From positions 522,501 to 586,500 of the forward strand of contig JAAOOA010000133.1 of NCBI GenBank assembly GCA_012861695.1: DNA of 64,000 nt, given 5' to 3'. The notes under the pieces are model-generated. The model saw nothing but the letters and a program-made list of their open reading frames with translations, made no database searches and was not told the DNA's origin. Below are positions 10,777-22,752 of this stretch, one piece after another. This DNA is from Trematomus loennbergii. Its lineage: Eukaryota; Chordata; Actinopteri; Perciformes; Nototheniidae. Made by a program: the position numbers and the translations under genes. Position 1 is the first letter of the stretch. Every line of letters starts with the position of its first letter.

Positions 10777-11277
10777 TAGGGCTGCACGATATTGGAAAAA
10801 TCTGACATTGCATATATATATATATTGCGATATGAAAAAATACAGGAATTGAAGAAAAGACAGTTTTTTGTTGTCCGCAAGCTATCCTTTCTTGAACTTT
10901 CATGCTATACAATTGGTCTTTTTTTAACGATATTTAACCGGATGAAGGATTTTAGTCACAGACTTCTGGATCTTAAGTTATCAGAGCAACAAGCTGAGCT
11001 AGCTCGGTTATCCTGCTGTGATCTGATCAAGAATGATTATGATTGGTGGTTTGCTGTGCATGCAGAGCCTGCATGTCACTCACTCAAGTACCCCTGACAT
11101 GAGAGCCCGCGAGTTTTCCTTTTGTAACAAGCAGCAAAATAATTGTAATATGATGTGTTTGAGTTAATTTGCCGACTTATTATCGCACGTCCTAAAAAAT
11201 AAATTTAATTAAATAAAAATCGTCCTGCATGCGCATAACGTGATTATCCTCACGACACGATATATCGTGCAGCCCTA
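10777..11277. mobile_element. hAT MITE with TAGGGCTGCACGATAT ends
   Basis: The left end TAGGGCTGCACGATAT and the right end ATATCGTGCAGCCCTA are inverted repeats. Flanking 8-mers ATTCCCTT (10769-10776) and CTTCCCTT (11278-11285) agree at 7 of 8 positions, as expected for a hAT target duplication. The interior holds a short (TA)n tract and no transposase. Confidence 0.8.
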
Positions 11278-11285
11278 CTTCCCTT

Positions 11286-11625
11286 ACAGTTACAGAGGCA
11301 AAAACAATCAGATAACAGGTACATTTATGTAAAACAGGGCTCATTAACAGGATAGCAATGATACCAAACATTTAGAAATAAAGAACAATACATCAAATCA
11401 TCCTATATCTCTATATGGAAACTTGGAGCCCTCAATCCAAAATAAAATGGTTCATCAACAGTCAGTGGTTAATGTATGAATCAGAAAATCAGTATGACAA
11501 AAACATTAAACATATTGTCCACTTATGTTGATAAAGATGGAGTTCACTTAAGTATTTTATGAATGTTGTGCGACAATGTTAATCCAGTCAGACAGATTTT
11601 TCTCATGTGTGAACTGTCATAAGAC
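11286..11625. other. 3' flank of the zinc-finger gene
   Basis: AT-rich sequence downstream, on the minus strand, of the zinc-finger stop codon. It probably holds the 3' UTR and polyadenylation signal: AATAAA-like strings in minus sense lie near 11536-11560. No other feature was seen. Confidence 0.35.
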
Positions 11626-13094
11626 TTATTCATTGTCCTCTCCATCAGCTTTGTGTTCAGCTGAGCTGCTGATTGGAGGCTCTGCCTCTCCGTTATCCTC
11701 AGTTTGAATTTCATTAAGCTGTGAGGACTGACGACCAACACACTTGTGTCTTTTGAAAACCCCATGCCATTTAAATCTTTTGTCACAAACATTGCAGCTG
11801 TATATTTCCTCTCCTGTGTGGACTCTCATGTGTGTCTTCAAAACTCTACTCTGTGAAAAAGCTTTCTTACAGACTGAGCAACTGTATGGTTTCTCTCCTG
11901 TGTGGATTATCATGTGTTCTTTTAAACTTTGACTCAATGCAAAAGATTTGGTACAAACCGAGCAGCTAAAGGGTTTCTCTCCTGTGTGGATTGTCATGTG
12001 TTTTTTTAAACTTTGACTCAATGCAAAAGATTTGGTACAAACCGAGCAGCTAAAGGGTTTCTCTCCTGTGTGGATTCTCATGTGATTCTTTAAAACTCGA
12101 CTCAATGAAAAAGATTTGGTACAAACCAAGCAGCTAAAGGGTTTCTCTCCTGTGTGGATTCTCATGTGTTCCTTTAAATGTCCACTCTGTGAAAAAGCTT
12201 TCTTACAGACTGAGCATCTGTATTGTTTCTCTCCTGTGTGGATTCTCATGTGGTTTTTTAAACTGTTACTAAATGCAAAATATTTGGTACAAACCGAGCA
12301 GCTAAAGGGTTTCTCTCCTGTGTGGATTCTCATGTGTGTCTTTACACTTCCACTCTGTGAAAAACATTTCTTACAGACTGAGCATCTGTATGGTTTCTCT
12401 CCTGTGTGGATTCTCATGTGTTTTTTTAAAGTTTGACTTAATGCAAAATATTTCGTACACACAGAGCAGCCAAATTGTTTCTTTACAGCACTACGGCTTG
12501 AATCACTGAGAGATTCTTGTCTATTTTTCAGTGATTTTGAGGCTGAAGCAGATTCTCTGGTCTCCTTCCAATCAGCACTGTCTTCAGTGTCAGGTTCAGA
12601 AGAGTCTCCAGTGTCAGGTTCAGAAGAGTCTCCAGTGTCAGGTTCAGAAGAGTCTCCAGTGTCAGGTTCAGAAGAGTCTCCAGTGTCAGGTTCAGAAGAG
12701 TCTCCAGTGTCAGGTTCAGAAGAGTCTCCAGTGTCGTCCTCAGTCTTTGGTTGTAAACTGCTCTCTGGATCTGAGTTCCTGGCTGGTTCTGGTCCTCGAC
12801 AGTCATCTCCATCAGCTTCTGTTTCCATGTGTTCAGTTTGTCTTTGATGAGGCTGTGAGGACTGAGGTTTCTCTTCATCATCTTCACTCTTCACAGGGTC
12901 AGGAGTGAAAGTGGACTTGGTGATATCAGCCTCCTCCAGCTCCTGAAGCTGCTCTCTCTCCTGACTGATCCTGAGTTCCTCCTGTTCCTGCTTAATGTGT
13001 GGGGGGGGCTCTGGGTCCTCCTGGTCCAGACTGGTGCTCCAATCCTGCTGGTCAGGGAGAACCTCTTCTTTAACCACCACCAGTAGCTGGACGT
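11626..13094 (-). CDS. C2H2 zinc-finger protein, exon 2, copy A
   Basis: The large 3' exon encodes a probable nuclear DNA-binding protein. Acceptor CTGCAG precedes ACGTCCAG at 13094; stop TAA is at 11626-11628. Joined to exon 1 (31131-31323) the frame is kept and gives 553 codons. It reads DVQLLVVVKEEVLPDQQ, a Glu/Gln-rich acidic stretch, about six DTGDSSEP repeats, then eight C2H2 fingers with TGEKP linkers and a ninth C2HC finger (C-x2-C...H-x3-HKC), then an acidic tail. Fingers lie at about residues 265-515. Fingers 6 and 7 are almost identical, suggesting recent array duplication. This family is common in percomorph fish; no specific target or ortholog is claimed. Confidence 0.9.
12587..12734 (-). 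repeat. 24-bp coding minisatellite in zinc-finger exon 2
   Basis: Six units of 24 bp (plus-strand CAGTGTCAGGTTCAGAAGAG plus TCTC) encode tandem DTGDSSEP octapeptides. The array is in frame, so length changes by whole units preserve the protein. Copy B has a contracted, degenerate version near 48980-49030. Confidence 0.9.
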
Positions 13095-13489
13095 CTGCAG
13101 GTAACAGGAAACACACAGTCAGAAAAAACTGTTAAGTATTAGCATTTCAAAATCTGATCACCATTAAAATGGGAGATATTTGGCAGCCCTAATAATGCCT
13201 TTGTTTTTACTTTCATATTATCTTTTAGTCCCACCTATTGTGTATTTTTGTGGTCTCAATTCACCTTCTGTAGCCCAGCCCCTTTCCAGTTCCAGTTTAG
13301 CAGTAGCTGCAATGTAAACAAGGAATTGTATTTGGCATCGTTCACAGATACACTATGCCTATAGAATGAAAATACTCCGTTACAAATTAAAATCTTGCAT
13401 TCAAACCTTTAAGTAAACGTTCGCAAGTATTAACAGAAAAATGTACAGCACCTTCTTATGTAAAAGTAATGATACTGCAATGACATTTT
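13095..13489. other. Start of the zinc-finger intron
   Basis: Intronic sequence next to exon 2, with matching sequence at 49382-49780. No gene or repeat terminus was seen. Confidence 0.4.
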
Positions 13490-13549
13490 CGCAGGGGGAA
13501 AACGCAACATCTTGCAAGAAACAGCGTCTGAGGGCTTCTTAACATTTAA

Positions 13550-14300
13550 AGGTCCCATGTCATTCTTTTCCAGTTATTACCCAGGCCCTTATGTGTTATG
13601 TAGCTTTTTATGCATGTAAACGGTCTGCAGAGTCACAAACCCTCAAAGTACACCCTGTAGCGAGTACAACTCTAACACAGAAAAGGCCTGTCTATGCTGC
13701 CCCAGAACGCCTCCTTGGAGATTTCTCTTTTTCTTCCTGGTACCAAGTGACGTAACGACGACCAAAATGGACTCATTGGTCCAAATGGACCAATCCGCGG
13801 AGCCGTTATGTTACGTCCGCAGAGCCGTTACGTTATGTCCGCGGATTGGTCCAAATTGACCAATGGACTTCCTCACACACACACACTCAATCTTTTTTCA
13901 GCTGCAGCTCCGTGGATTTCTCAGCCTGAGACGGCGGGACGCGGCGAGGCTGTGAGTCTGTGTGAGCAGCAGCATTCTCATCTGTTTGTCATTACTGGTG
14001 TCATTTTCTGGTTGCTAACTAACGCCATTGTAACACATAATCACTGATGTTCCGCTGTAACAGTGGTGGACTCATCAGAACAGAGTGGGCGAGCTGACCA
14101 ATCAATCAGAGCACAGTGGACTCACAGGGAGGGGGGGGGGGCAGGAGCTCCAACAAGCCGTGTAGGACAGAGAGTGAATACACATACTATACAGAGATGC
14201 TGTATGAGATACCAATGTGAGTTTGGAAAATTGTAAATCTATTTTAGTAGACTTCAACAATGGAATTATGATCAGTAGAAATGGCCATGACATGGGACCT
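13550..14300. mobile_element. TTAA MITE with AGGTCCCATGTCAT ends
   Basis: Inverted ends AGGTCCCATGTCAT and ATGACATGGGACCT are flanked on both sides by TTAA (13546-13549 and 14301-14304). TTAA target duplication is the hallmark of piggyBac-type transposition. No coding capacity. It is also present in copy B at 49837-50614. Confidence 0.85.
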
Positions 14301-15239
14301 TTAACAAACTATGAATGTGTCATACCCACTTAACGGGAAGAAACTCAGCTATCAGACAATATTAACCATTGTTAGCTAAACGAAAGGGTAATACAAAGGC
14401 TCTGAATTAGCCCTGAGCGAAAAAATGCTAACGCACTTAGCAAAGAACTCACGGTAAAATATTACCTTATTACTCAGATCTGCAAACAATATATCAGCTA
14501 GCAAGCTGAGATTCCACAGATTCTAGAAATACAAGTATCATCACTGAGCGATCAAAACTCGCACCAGGGGAAGCAAACCCAGACATCACACCACGTAGCT
14601 TTACGAATACACACTACCGCCGCCTGCTGGTAAGGAGAGTTATTGCCACTCACGCATGCGCAGTTCGTACGTGCTTCTTGGCAGTCGGCTGAAGTCTTTG
14701 CGGTGTGTTCCAGTGCGACACATGGCCAAGACGCAGAGACGCGAGGCGACACAACAGTCGGGGGTCCATCTGTGTCAGTTCTTTGGTGTCAGCTTAGTGT
14801 GTCCGGGCCTTTAGAGCCAATAGAATCGAGGGGAAGTTCCTAAAATCCATCTAAACATTACTCATTGGTGAATGAGTGATGCGTAGCCAGAATGCCCAAA
14901 ACCGGAAGCTGTCATACACTCTCGTAGCAGCTAATGTGAAAACTCGTTATTGACATAAATATAGTGATGGATTATTGAACAAACAACAAATAGCGTGTGC
15001 GTTCCATTTTCACTCTACAACGAGAAGCTCATGGGGCTTTCCCGAACCTGTGTCGAGAGCTGGAGTTAAATGAAATCTCAGATTTGCCTTCTTAATAGTT
15101 TGTTTGGGTCCCTCACTTCCGTTTCGCTTCTCATGCACTGATTCGCTAGCTGAACAGCCAATCAGAGTAATTAATTTTGCCGACAGCCTTTGGCCGACTG
15201 CCAAAGACTACTGTTTTCGGCCGAAAAGGTGTCGGCACG
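14301..15239. other. MITE interior / intron
   Basis: Sequence between recognisable MITE parts, present in both copies. It contains strings related to MITE interiors (CCAATAGAATCGAGGGG) but no gene. Confidence 0.35.
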
Positions 15240-15412
15240 GCTGAAAAGATACGACGAAAAAATTCTATATTGATTCTCACTATTCTACATCCAATTTACA
15301 GGTTTATCATTGCTTTGAGAAAAAAGATTATTAATTTACCCTTTTTAGAAGCGAAGTTATAGTTATTTGTTCTGGGAATGTCATTTTTCGAGCCTGAGGC
15401 CTGAAAAACAGG

Positions 15413-16967
15413 TGTTAGAGCCAGTATTTTAATTTTATAAGAAAGGCCACCTAATTGTGACGTCTGTAGTCAACACATTAAAAGGACTACAATTCCCACG
15501 GTGCCTGCGCTAAAGCCACAGTGATGGGCAACCTGTTTGAGAGACGCCGTCGAGGAACAGTTTTTATCCCTACACGTACAAATTGTACAAGTACCCTTTA
15601 ACCTGTTAAGCCCTGAGCCTGTTTTTCAGGTCTCAGGCTCGAAAATGACATTCCCAGAACAAATGACCATATCTTCCCTTCTAAAAGGGTTAAATTAATA
15701 ATCTTTTTTCTCAAAGTAATGATAAACCTGTGAGTTGGATGTAGAAAAGTCAGAATCAATATAGATGTTTTTTATTTGAAAGAAAATTCAGATTTTACAT
15801 AGTAAAAAACTGTAAATTATAGTGTCCGTCCAAAATTCTTTTTACTTATAGTGAAAACTACCCTTGGATGATGGTAAGGCAGACTAAAAGCTTTAGGAAT
15901 CCAAAGTACAACATATAATAAGTACCCTGTATCAAGATTGATGCAAAACAAGTGACATTTGACCTTTTTAGAGAGATTTAGCAAAAGAAACCACTTCTGG
16001 GGTCATTTGGGTGGATTTTCCATATCTCTGGCTTCCCTTGCTCGATTTTGATGGTTGACACCTCTTTCTGACCGTTAGAGCCAATAGAATCGAAGGGGGA
16101 GTCCCCACACACACTCATTGTGAAAAAAAAGGTGGGGGCTTCGCGCATGTAATTTTCAATCAGAGTGGACCTATCTCTAGCTCTGACATCTGGAAACGGA
16201 AAAGCAGTTTTATTGCTTATGGATTATCAGAAATCATTTAAAAGGGACACAGACACATTGGATTAACCTATGGATTAACTTCAGCAGCGTTTTTATCGTT
16301 TTAATGCCATTGAAGACCACTTTGGATAGACTAGAGCCAAGGTAAAAATGTTAGCATTTTTAGCTACCTAGCGTCACCTGTTGTTTTGTTTTTGTTTATA
16401 ACGTCGCAAATTCGTATAATTCAGTGATAATGAGGGTACCTTTCGATTCTGTGTCACCTCACGATGTGAATCGATGTCATCGATGTGGAGAAGAGATAAA
16501 TAAAAAATGATCAGTTAGATTAGTTTCTTCCCGTGACATGGATATAAAACATTCATAGTTTATTAAATGAACATGCCCTCAGACACTGTTTCCTGCAAGA
16601 TGTTGCGGCAGTGCCCCGGTACCGGGGTCTCTCGGGCTTAACAGGTTAAGTTATGAAGTTATATAAGCATTATTAAGAAAGAAAGAATACCCAAGTTGTT
16701 TATTATTTTATTTGAGTTAATGTGAACATTAGTGAACACGGAAGGACCGCATTGACTTTCTGGATTGTGACAACGTGGATTTCTGTGGAAAAAGGCTTGT
16801 GCTGCATGTTGTGGATGTTGCAATACATTATAGTCTAATGCTGGAAGTGGAACAAATTTGCTTATGAATAAAGTGTGGAACGTAACAAGGAGGGTATCTT
16901 GAAAAGCGCTTTAATAAGTTTGTCTATCTGGCTTACTGCCGCGGATCCAAGCCGCACAACAACATAG
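15413..16967 (+). mobile_element. BEL/Pao 5' LTR, interrupted by a MITE
   Basis: The LTR begins TGTTAGAGCCAG and is split at a TTAA site by the MITE at 15602-16645. It resumes at 16646 and ends by inference near 16967, just before TAGCGCAACATT, which could be the primer-binding site. The gag start follows at 17030. No matching 3' LTR was found in copy A. The same interrupted LTR occurs in copy B. Confidence 0.65.
15602..16645. mobile_element. Intact TTAA MITE, CCTGTTAAGCCC family
   Basis: The 1044-bp element has inverted ends CCTGTTAAGCCC and GGGCTTAACAGG and is flanked by TTAA (15598-15601, 16646-16649). It is the reference copy for about ten full or partial relatives in this window. No transposase is encoded. 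The TTAA duplication suggests piggyBac-type mobilisation. Confidence 0.85.
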
Positions 16968-17029
16968 CGCAACATTAAAATAAGGACAGCTATTTACACG
17001 TGGATGTTCAACGACAATAAAGCATAAAC

Positions 17030-17913
17030 ATGGCTGAAAAGGAAAATGTGGAAACGAATGAAACTCCTATGGACCCAAACGTGAATGAACGTGAAGTACC
17101 TGTGGAAAATGCTGACGTCAGACCAAAAAGAACAATAAGACCTACAGAAGAGGCTTTAGAAGCTAAGCTGGTGCAGTTAATTAAAAAAAGGAAAACGAAA
17201 TTGGGTCAAGTCTCAAGGAAACTTGTTTTGATTGATTCACTCATGATTGATTATGGGAATATCATTGAGATGCAAAGTTGTCGTGGGGTTTTTCAAATAC
17301 TCTCCAAAGAGTTTTCAAACTCACATCACTCAGTGCAAGAAATGCTGTCGGAGCAAGAACAAGAAAGTGATCATGTTGACTGGTATCTCCCAAAAATTGC
17401 ATATTTCAATGAGTTTCAAGATGTGATGGTTAGCTAGAGCTGCCTCCTTTGAGAATGTGCCTCCTTCTGACCATGGCTCATATACTGCATATATGTCAAG
17501 TCCACATAAAGCAATATCAGTGGGCATGATAAGCAAAAAAGGTAAAAGCTATAAAATCTATGATAAATCTTCAACAGCTTCATCAGTAAGAAGAAAGGCA
17601 GAGAGAGCTGGGCTCATAGCACACGCTGTTGCCTTACCACAGAAACACTCACTTGAAAAACAAGAAGCTGACCTGGAAGCAATGAAAGCCAATATCAGAG
17701 CTAAAATGGAAAAGCTTGAGCTTCAAACTGATATTGATGCTGCAACAGCCCAAAATTAAAACATTGGAAGCTTCAGATAATGATGAATCTGATCCTGACC
17801 CTCGTGTGGGAGAGGAGCAGTGTGACAATGGTCAGCCAGCTGAAAATTATGATTTCCAGGATGAAGAGAACCGAGGAAAACCTGTGGAGAAGGATAATAA
17901 AAAGAGTTTCATA
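17030..17913 (+). pseudogene. BEL/Pao gag, N-terminal part, copy A
   Basis: Two frames cover this part: 17030-17437 (starts MAEKENVETNE, includes RPTEEALEAKLVQLIKKRK and DWYLPKIAYFNEF) and 17457-17913 (coiled-coil-like SLEKQEADLEAMKANI). They are separated by a one-base frameshift near 17428 that copy B shares. A second shift near 17753 is private to copy A. Charged helices and length fit the N-terminal region of BEL/Pao gag proteins. The frame is then destroyed by a MITE insertion at about 17914. Confidence 0.75.
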
Positions 17914-18597
17914 AGGCGCATTCACACCGCAGTACTTTTTCCACAAAGGTTCATGAGAACTTAGTTCATGAGAACTCTTTAGTTCTCATGAACTAAGTAC
18001 AGATCGCGCTCACACCGGAATAAGTTCCTGGGGAAGGATTAGGCAAATGAAGCCGCTAACGTCACTTTTTCTTCTTCTGCTTTGGGTTTACTGGCAGGCC
18101 GCAAACAACTTCACAGCGTCTACTCCCACCCGGAGTCCCCGGCCGGAAGTCCCCGGAGTTGGGGACTGGCTTCAGTAGAAGCTACTAGGACTCCCAGCAG
18201 CTTCTACTGAAGCCTTCCGAGTAAATCGCCAGAACGCCGACACCTCCTCATCTCCACCGCTCCCATGTTTTCTTTTGTGTTGCCATAAGTTAGTCTCTCT
18301 GCGTTTGTGCGTGGGCTAATGCTAATGCTAATAATGCTAATGCGAGGATAATAAAATGGCGGCTTCACAAAACTTTTTGGGAGTTTTACAGGGCGTGTCT
18401 TGCAATCCGCCCAGCCAATCAGACATAGGAACCTTTCTCTCCCACGAAAGTACCTGCTCTCTAGCAGAGACGGAAAAGGGGGTGGAAAAGGTTCTGATTA
18501 ACTCATTTTAGTTCCGGCTCTTTTTGGTGTGAACGCGACATTTCGGAACTATATCGGAACTAAAGTGGGAAAAGTACTGCGGTGTGAACGCGGCTAT
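17914..18597. mobile_element. MITE with GCGCATTCACACCGCAGTAC ends, inside gag
   Basis: The two ends are inverted versions of a string containing TTCACACCGCAGTACTTTT. The interior contains a perfect 16-bp hairpin and CCAATCAG boxes. It splits the BEL gag region. A related copy is at 54600-55207. Confidence 0.75.
17961..17996. repeat. Perfect 16-bp inverted repeat
   Basis: Arms TTAGTTCATGAGAACT and AGTTCTCATGAACTAA are separated by CTTT. It recurs unchanged at 54646-54681. Confidence 0.95.
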
Positions 18598-19770
18598 AGA
18601 CTCCAATTCAATAAACTCAAGTCATGCAGCCCTAGTGGTCATGTACAAGTATTACAACCAAGGCCCACAACAAGGACAGCAGCATCACTCCATCCAGGTC
18701 AGACAAAGCTCTCGGACAGAAAGCAATGACTTTATTCAAGTAACGCAGCGACAAAACGAAATCACTGAAATGCTAACGAAGGAGCAACGCTTAACATTAC
18801 TCCCATCCAGAGAAATACCCATCTTTAAAAGAGATCCATTACAGTACCTTTCATTCATCAGAATGTTCGAAAAATACAATAGAAGATGAAACTGACAATT
18901 ACAAAGACAGGCTGTTCTTTCTAGAGCAGTATACAGAAGGCCAAGCTAAAGACTTGGTAAAAAGTTGCCAATACATGGATTCTAAAAAGGGCTTTTTGGA
19001 AGACTGCTCCAAGAGAACTATGGACATCAACTCTTAATCGCAGCAGCTTGTTTGGACAAAATGTTGAACTGGAATGCCATCAAGAGTGAAGATAGAAAAG
19101 CACTGCATTATTATGCTTGTGGATGTTGCAACACAATGGAAGATGTTGAGTTTTTGGATTAAATGAATAGCACATCAAACATGAGAAATGTGATCATGAA
19201 ACTCCATTTAAACTTAGGGAAAAGTGGAGAACAACTGCATATGCATACTATGAACACAATAAGACAAGAGCAAAGTTTCCAATATTGGTCGACTTCATTG
19301 AAAAGCATGCACGCATTGCATCAGACCCCATGTTTGGAAACATACAGGATGTCATGCCAAAAAGGGATATTAAAGTGTACAAATCACCCAGCAATAAGCC
19401 AGCTCGTGGTTATAAGGGAAGTAGTTGTGCTACTGTGACAAGCCCAATAATCAGTGAGGAGCAAAAACCTTTCCAAAACATCAAATCAGAACATAAAGGC
19501 ATTACTGTTAAGAGGCGCTGTGTATTTTGTGCAGGAGAACACACCTCTGAAACATGTAACATGAACAAAAAATCTCACAATGAAAAGATTGACTGCTTAA
19601 AAGCACAAGGAATTTGCTTTGGCTGTCTAACGAAAGGACATCTAAGCAAAGACTGTCAGAAAAGAATGAAATGTGAAGTTTGTTTAATGAAACATCCAAC
19701 AATATGCACATCTACAAGAAAAAGATTGAACAAAAAGACAACTCTGATAATTACACCCAAGCAGCTTCTG
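18598..19770 (+). pseudogene. BEL/Pao gag, central part and CCHC knuckles, copy A
   Basis: Broken frames read LTLLPSREIPIFKRDPLQYL, then YTEGQAKDLVKSCQYMDSKK, CCNTMEDVEFLD and FIEKHARIASDPMF. Two zinc knuckles follow: CVFCAGEHTSETC and CFGCLTKGHLSKDC. This is the conserved capsid-like region of BEL/Pao elements. Several one-base shifts and a stop interrupt it. It is cut at 19770 by a hAT insertion. Confidence 0.8.
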
Positions 19771-20393
19771 TAAGTAGCAGAGGTGTGGACTCGAGTCACA
19801 TGACTTTTACTCGAGTCACCAATTTGATGACTTTGGACTCGACTTGACAAAATCACAAAACACTTGCGACTCGACTTGGACACCAATGACTCGGGACTTG
19901 ACTTGGACTCGAGCCCTCTGACTTGAGGTGACTTGATACTTTAATTCAGGGGTCTCCAACACGCCTATCGCAAGCTGCCGGTAGAAGAGCAGACTCCCGT
20001 CGGGGAGAGCAGAATCTTCAGCCGGTCCTACTCTTGCTGCTGAAAATCCATGCAGGGAGGGGCGGGACTTAATTTGCTGGGCCACCATGCGGCCAATCAT
20101 ATGCGAGGACACACTAGGATCATAGCATTATGTGAAAGAAGGATGGGGGGCAGACGCTCCAAAGATAGCAGGTGTAGTGGTACAGGCCAGCTACACAGAG
20201 CGTCAGAGAGACGGAGAGCCGGATTTAAATGCTAGAGCGTCAGAAAAAGTCAAGAAATTAGCAAAAACCGAAAAAAATAAGCAGCATCTGGCTGCATTTC
20301 AATGATATTGGAGAAAGCAAAACTGAGTGGAGGATTTGTAAAAATAACCTTCAGAGCAGGGTTTTTTTTTGGTAACCGCTCAGGATTTATTGC

Positions 20394-20873
20394 CAGAGGT
20401 GGGAGAAGTTCAGATCTTGTTCTTGAGTAAAAGTACCTGAGTGTAGGAATGCTCGGTTACAATAAAAAGTCTACAAGTAAAAGTAGAAAAGTATTATCAT
20501 CAAAATATACTTAAAGTACCACCTGCAGAGGGATGTAGATTCGGGTGTTCTTTCCCCCATAAAGACTGCCTCGCTGCACATTATCCCTTGCATAAAGATA
20601 GATTGTGGGTCCCTTATAACATGTTGTATACAGTGGAAATAAACATTCTGGTCACCTTAACATCAGGGATCTTATCAATTAAACTCCTTCTGAATCAAAC
20701 TGTCACGGTAGCCTTACCTTACTTATCCTTCTTAAAATAGAAGAAAAACACGTTACTTTACCAGCAGAGAGAAAATTGATTATTACAGTATTAATGTGAC
20801 TAATAAAGAGCAGTTTGATTATTATTCTGTTGATGGGTGTCATTACATTTGGTGAAAAGCACATAATGACTTG
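20394..20873. mobile_element. hAT-like fragment (AGTACTTTTACTT family), left end
   Basis: Begins CAGAGGTGGGAGAAGTTCAG and contains GAGTAAAAGTACCTGAGTG. It matches the family at 27123-27764 and 33377 onward in style. Its right end is not present here. Confidence 0.55.
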
Positions 20874-21749
20874 TTAACCTGTTAAGCACCAAGCCTGTTT
20901 TTATGTTTCAGGCTGGAAAATTACATGCCCAAAACAAATGACTACAACTTAACTTCTAAAAGGGTTATATGAATAATTTCTTTTATCAAAACAAGGTTAC
21001 ATCTGTGAGTTGGATGTAGAATGTCAGAATCAATATAGATGTTTTTTATTTTAAAGAAAATTCAGATTTTACATAGTAAAAAAAAACTTATAGTATCCGT
21101 CCAAAAGTTCTTTTTTACAGATAGTGAAAACTACCCTTGGATGATGGGTTAGTAGACTAAAAGCTTTAGGAATCCAAAGTACAACATATAATAAGTATCC
21201 TGTATCAAGATTGATGCAAAACAAGTGACATGTGACCTTTTTAGAGAGGTTTAGCTAAAACCACCCCACCTCTGAGGTGATTTGGGTGAAAATGTTTTTT
21301 TTTCCATATCTCTGGCCCCCCTTGGTCGATTTTGATGGTTGACACCTCTTTCTGACCGTTAGAGCCAATAGAATCGAAGGGGGAGTCCCCCACACACACA
21401 CGTTGTGAAGAGAAAAGGTGGGGGCTGCGCGCATGTACATTTGCAGCAGAGTGGACCTATCTCTAGCTCTGGCATTTGGAAACGAAAAAGCAGTTTTATT
21501 GCTTATGGATTATCAGAAATAATTTCAAAGAGGACACAGACACATTGGATTAACCTATGGATTAACTTCAGCATCGTTTTTTATCGTTTTAATGCCATTG
21601 AAGACCAGTTTTCACCAAGGTAAGCCATGTTAGCATTTCTAGCTACCTAGCTCCCCAGTGTTAATTTTGGCAGCTGTTTTTGATTTAGTCTTAGTCTTTA
21701 GACGAAAATGGTAATTAGTTTGTCACATTTTAGTCATTTCTATCTTTCA

Positions 21750-21910
21750 TAGTTTTAGTCTAGTTTTAGTCGACGAAAACTCAAACGTGTTAGTCTAGTT
21801 TTAGTCGACGAAAACTCAAAACGTGTTAGTCTAGTTTTAGTCGACGAAAACTCAAAACGTGTTAGTCTAGTTTTAGTCGACGAAAACTCAAACGTTTTAG
21901 TCTAGTTTTA
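21750..21910 (+). repeat. 35-36-bp tandem repeat
   Basis: About four to five units of TAGTCTAGTTTTAGTCGACG followed by AAAACTCAAAACGTGT, in the subterminal part of the hAT element at 21656. Confidence 0.85.
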
Positions 21911-22269
21911 GTCAATGAAAAATTACATTTTAGTCAACTTTTAGTCAAAATGTTTTCTCTCTTTAAACTAATTCAGTAAGGCAAATACAGGTATCTGACA
22001 TTGTAATCAAGGTGACAGCATCAAGTGTTGAAATTCGTAAAGCAACATTTCACTCTCTTAACACTTTACTTGTGTAATATCTAGGGAGGGGTATCATTAA
22101 GGTTTTCTACGGTACTGCTAGTCTTATCAATACTGCTTATCGATCCGGTACTTTAACGGTATTCTTGTATTTACTTTTTGTTATTTTTTAAAGGAAAAAA
22201 CTAACAAATTGTTAACCGAATTAATTGCTTTATTTAAAATGTGAAATAAATTAAATATATAATTATGTT

Positions 22270-22752
22270 AAAATATTGTACTGTACTTGAGTAAAATGTT
22301 GAGGTACTTGTACTTTACTGGAGTATTTAAATGTTTTGCTACTGTGTACTTCTACTCCACTACAGTTCATAGTTAAATGGTGTACTTCTACTCCACTACA
22401 TGTATTTAATACCTTTAGTTACTTTACAGATGTGGATGAATGATGTGAAATATAATCAAGTGTTAAATCAGACTTTAGTTCCACCTGGAGTAAATCCACA
22501 AGCTACCCTGCAGTATACAAAGTCATTCAAACTAGCTGCACCTTTACCAGCTTTGAGAACACTTTCATGATCAATCATTATAAAACATATCATATATATT
22601 ATTCTGAAATGGAACAATCTGCACAATGACTACTTTTACTGTCGCTACTTTCACTATATTTTGATGATCATACTTTGACTTGAGGAACTCTTCCTACACT
22701 ATGGTATTTTTTTACTTAGCGACAAGATCTGAGTTCTTCTCCCACCTCTGCA
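22270..22752. mobile_element. hAT-like fragment (AGTACTTTTACTT family), right part
   Basis: A stretch ending TTCTTCTCCCACCTCTG. Bases 22420-22600 are nearly the same as 27300-27460, so both come from one repeat family. Confidence 0.6.

Larger units (their letters stand above)
13490..15412 (-). mobile_element. TTAA MITE of the CCTGTTAAGCC family, interrupted
   Basis: The left part (13500-13549) and right part (15240-15412) match the reverse complement of the intact element at 15602-16645. It is interrupted by the MITE at 13550-14300 and cut at 15412 where the BEL LTR begins (TGTTAGAGCC). The insert order is therefore this MITE first, BEL later. Confidence 0.65.

Noticed and set aside
12116..12436. 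Plus-strand open frames across the zinc-finger arrays (also 48347-48835)
   Set aside because: Antisense shadows of the fingers, made open by the repeated TGEKP linkers.
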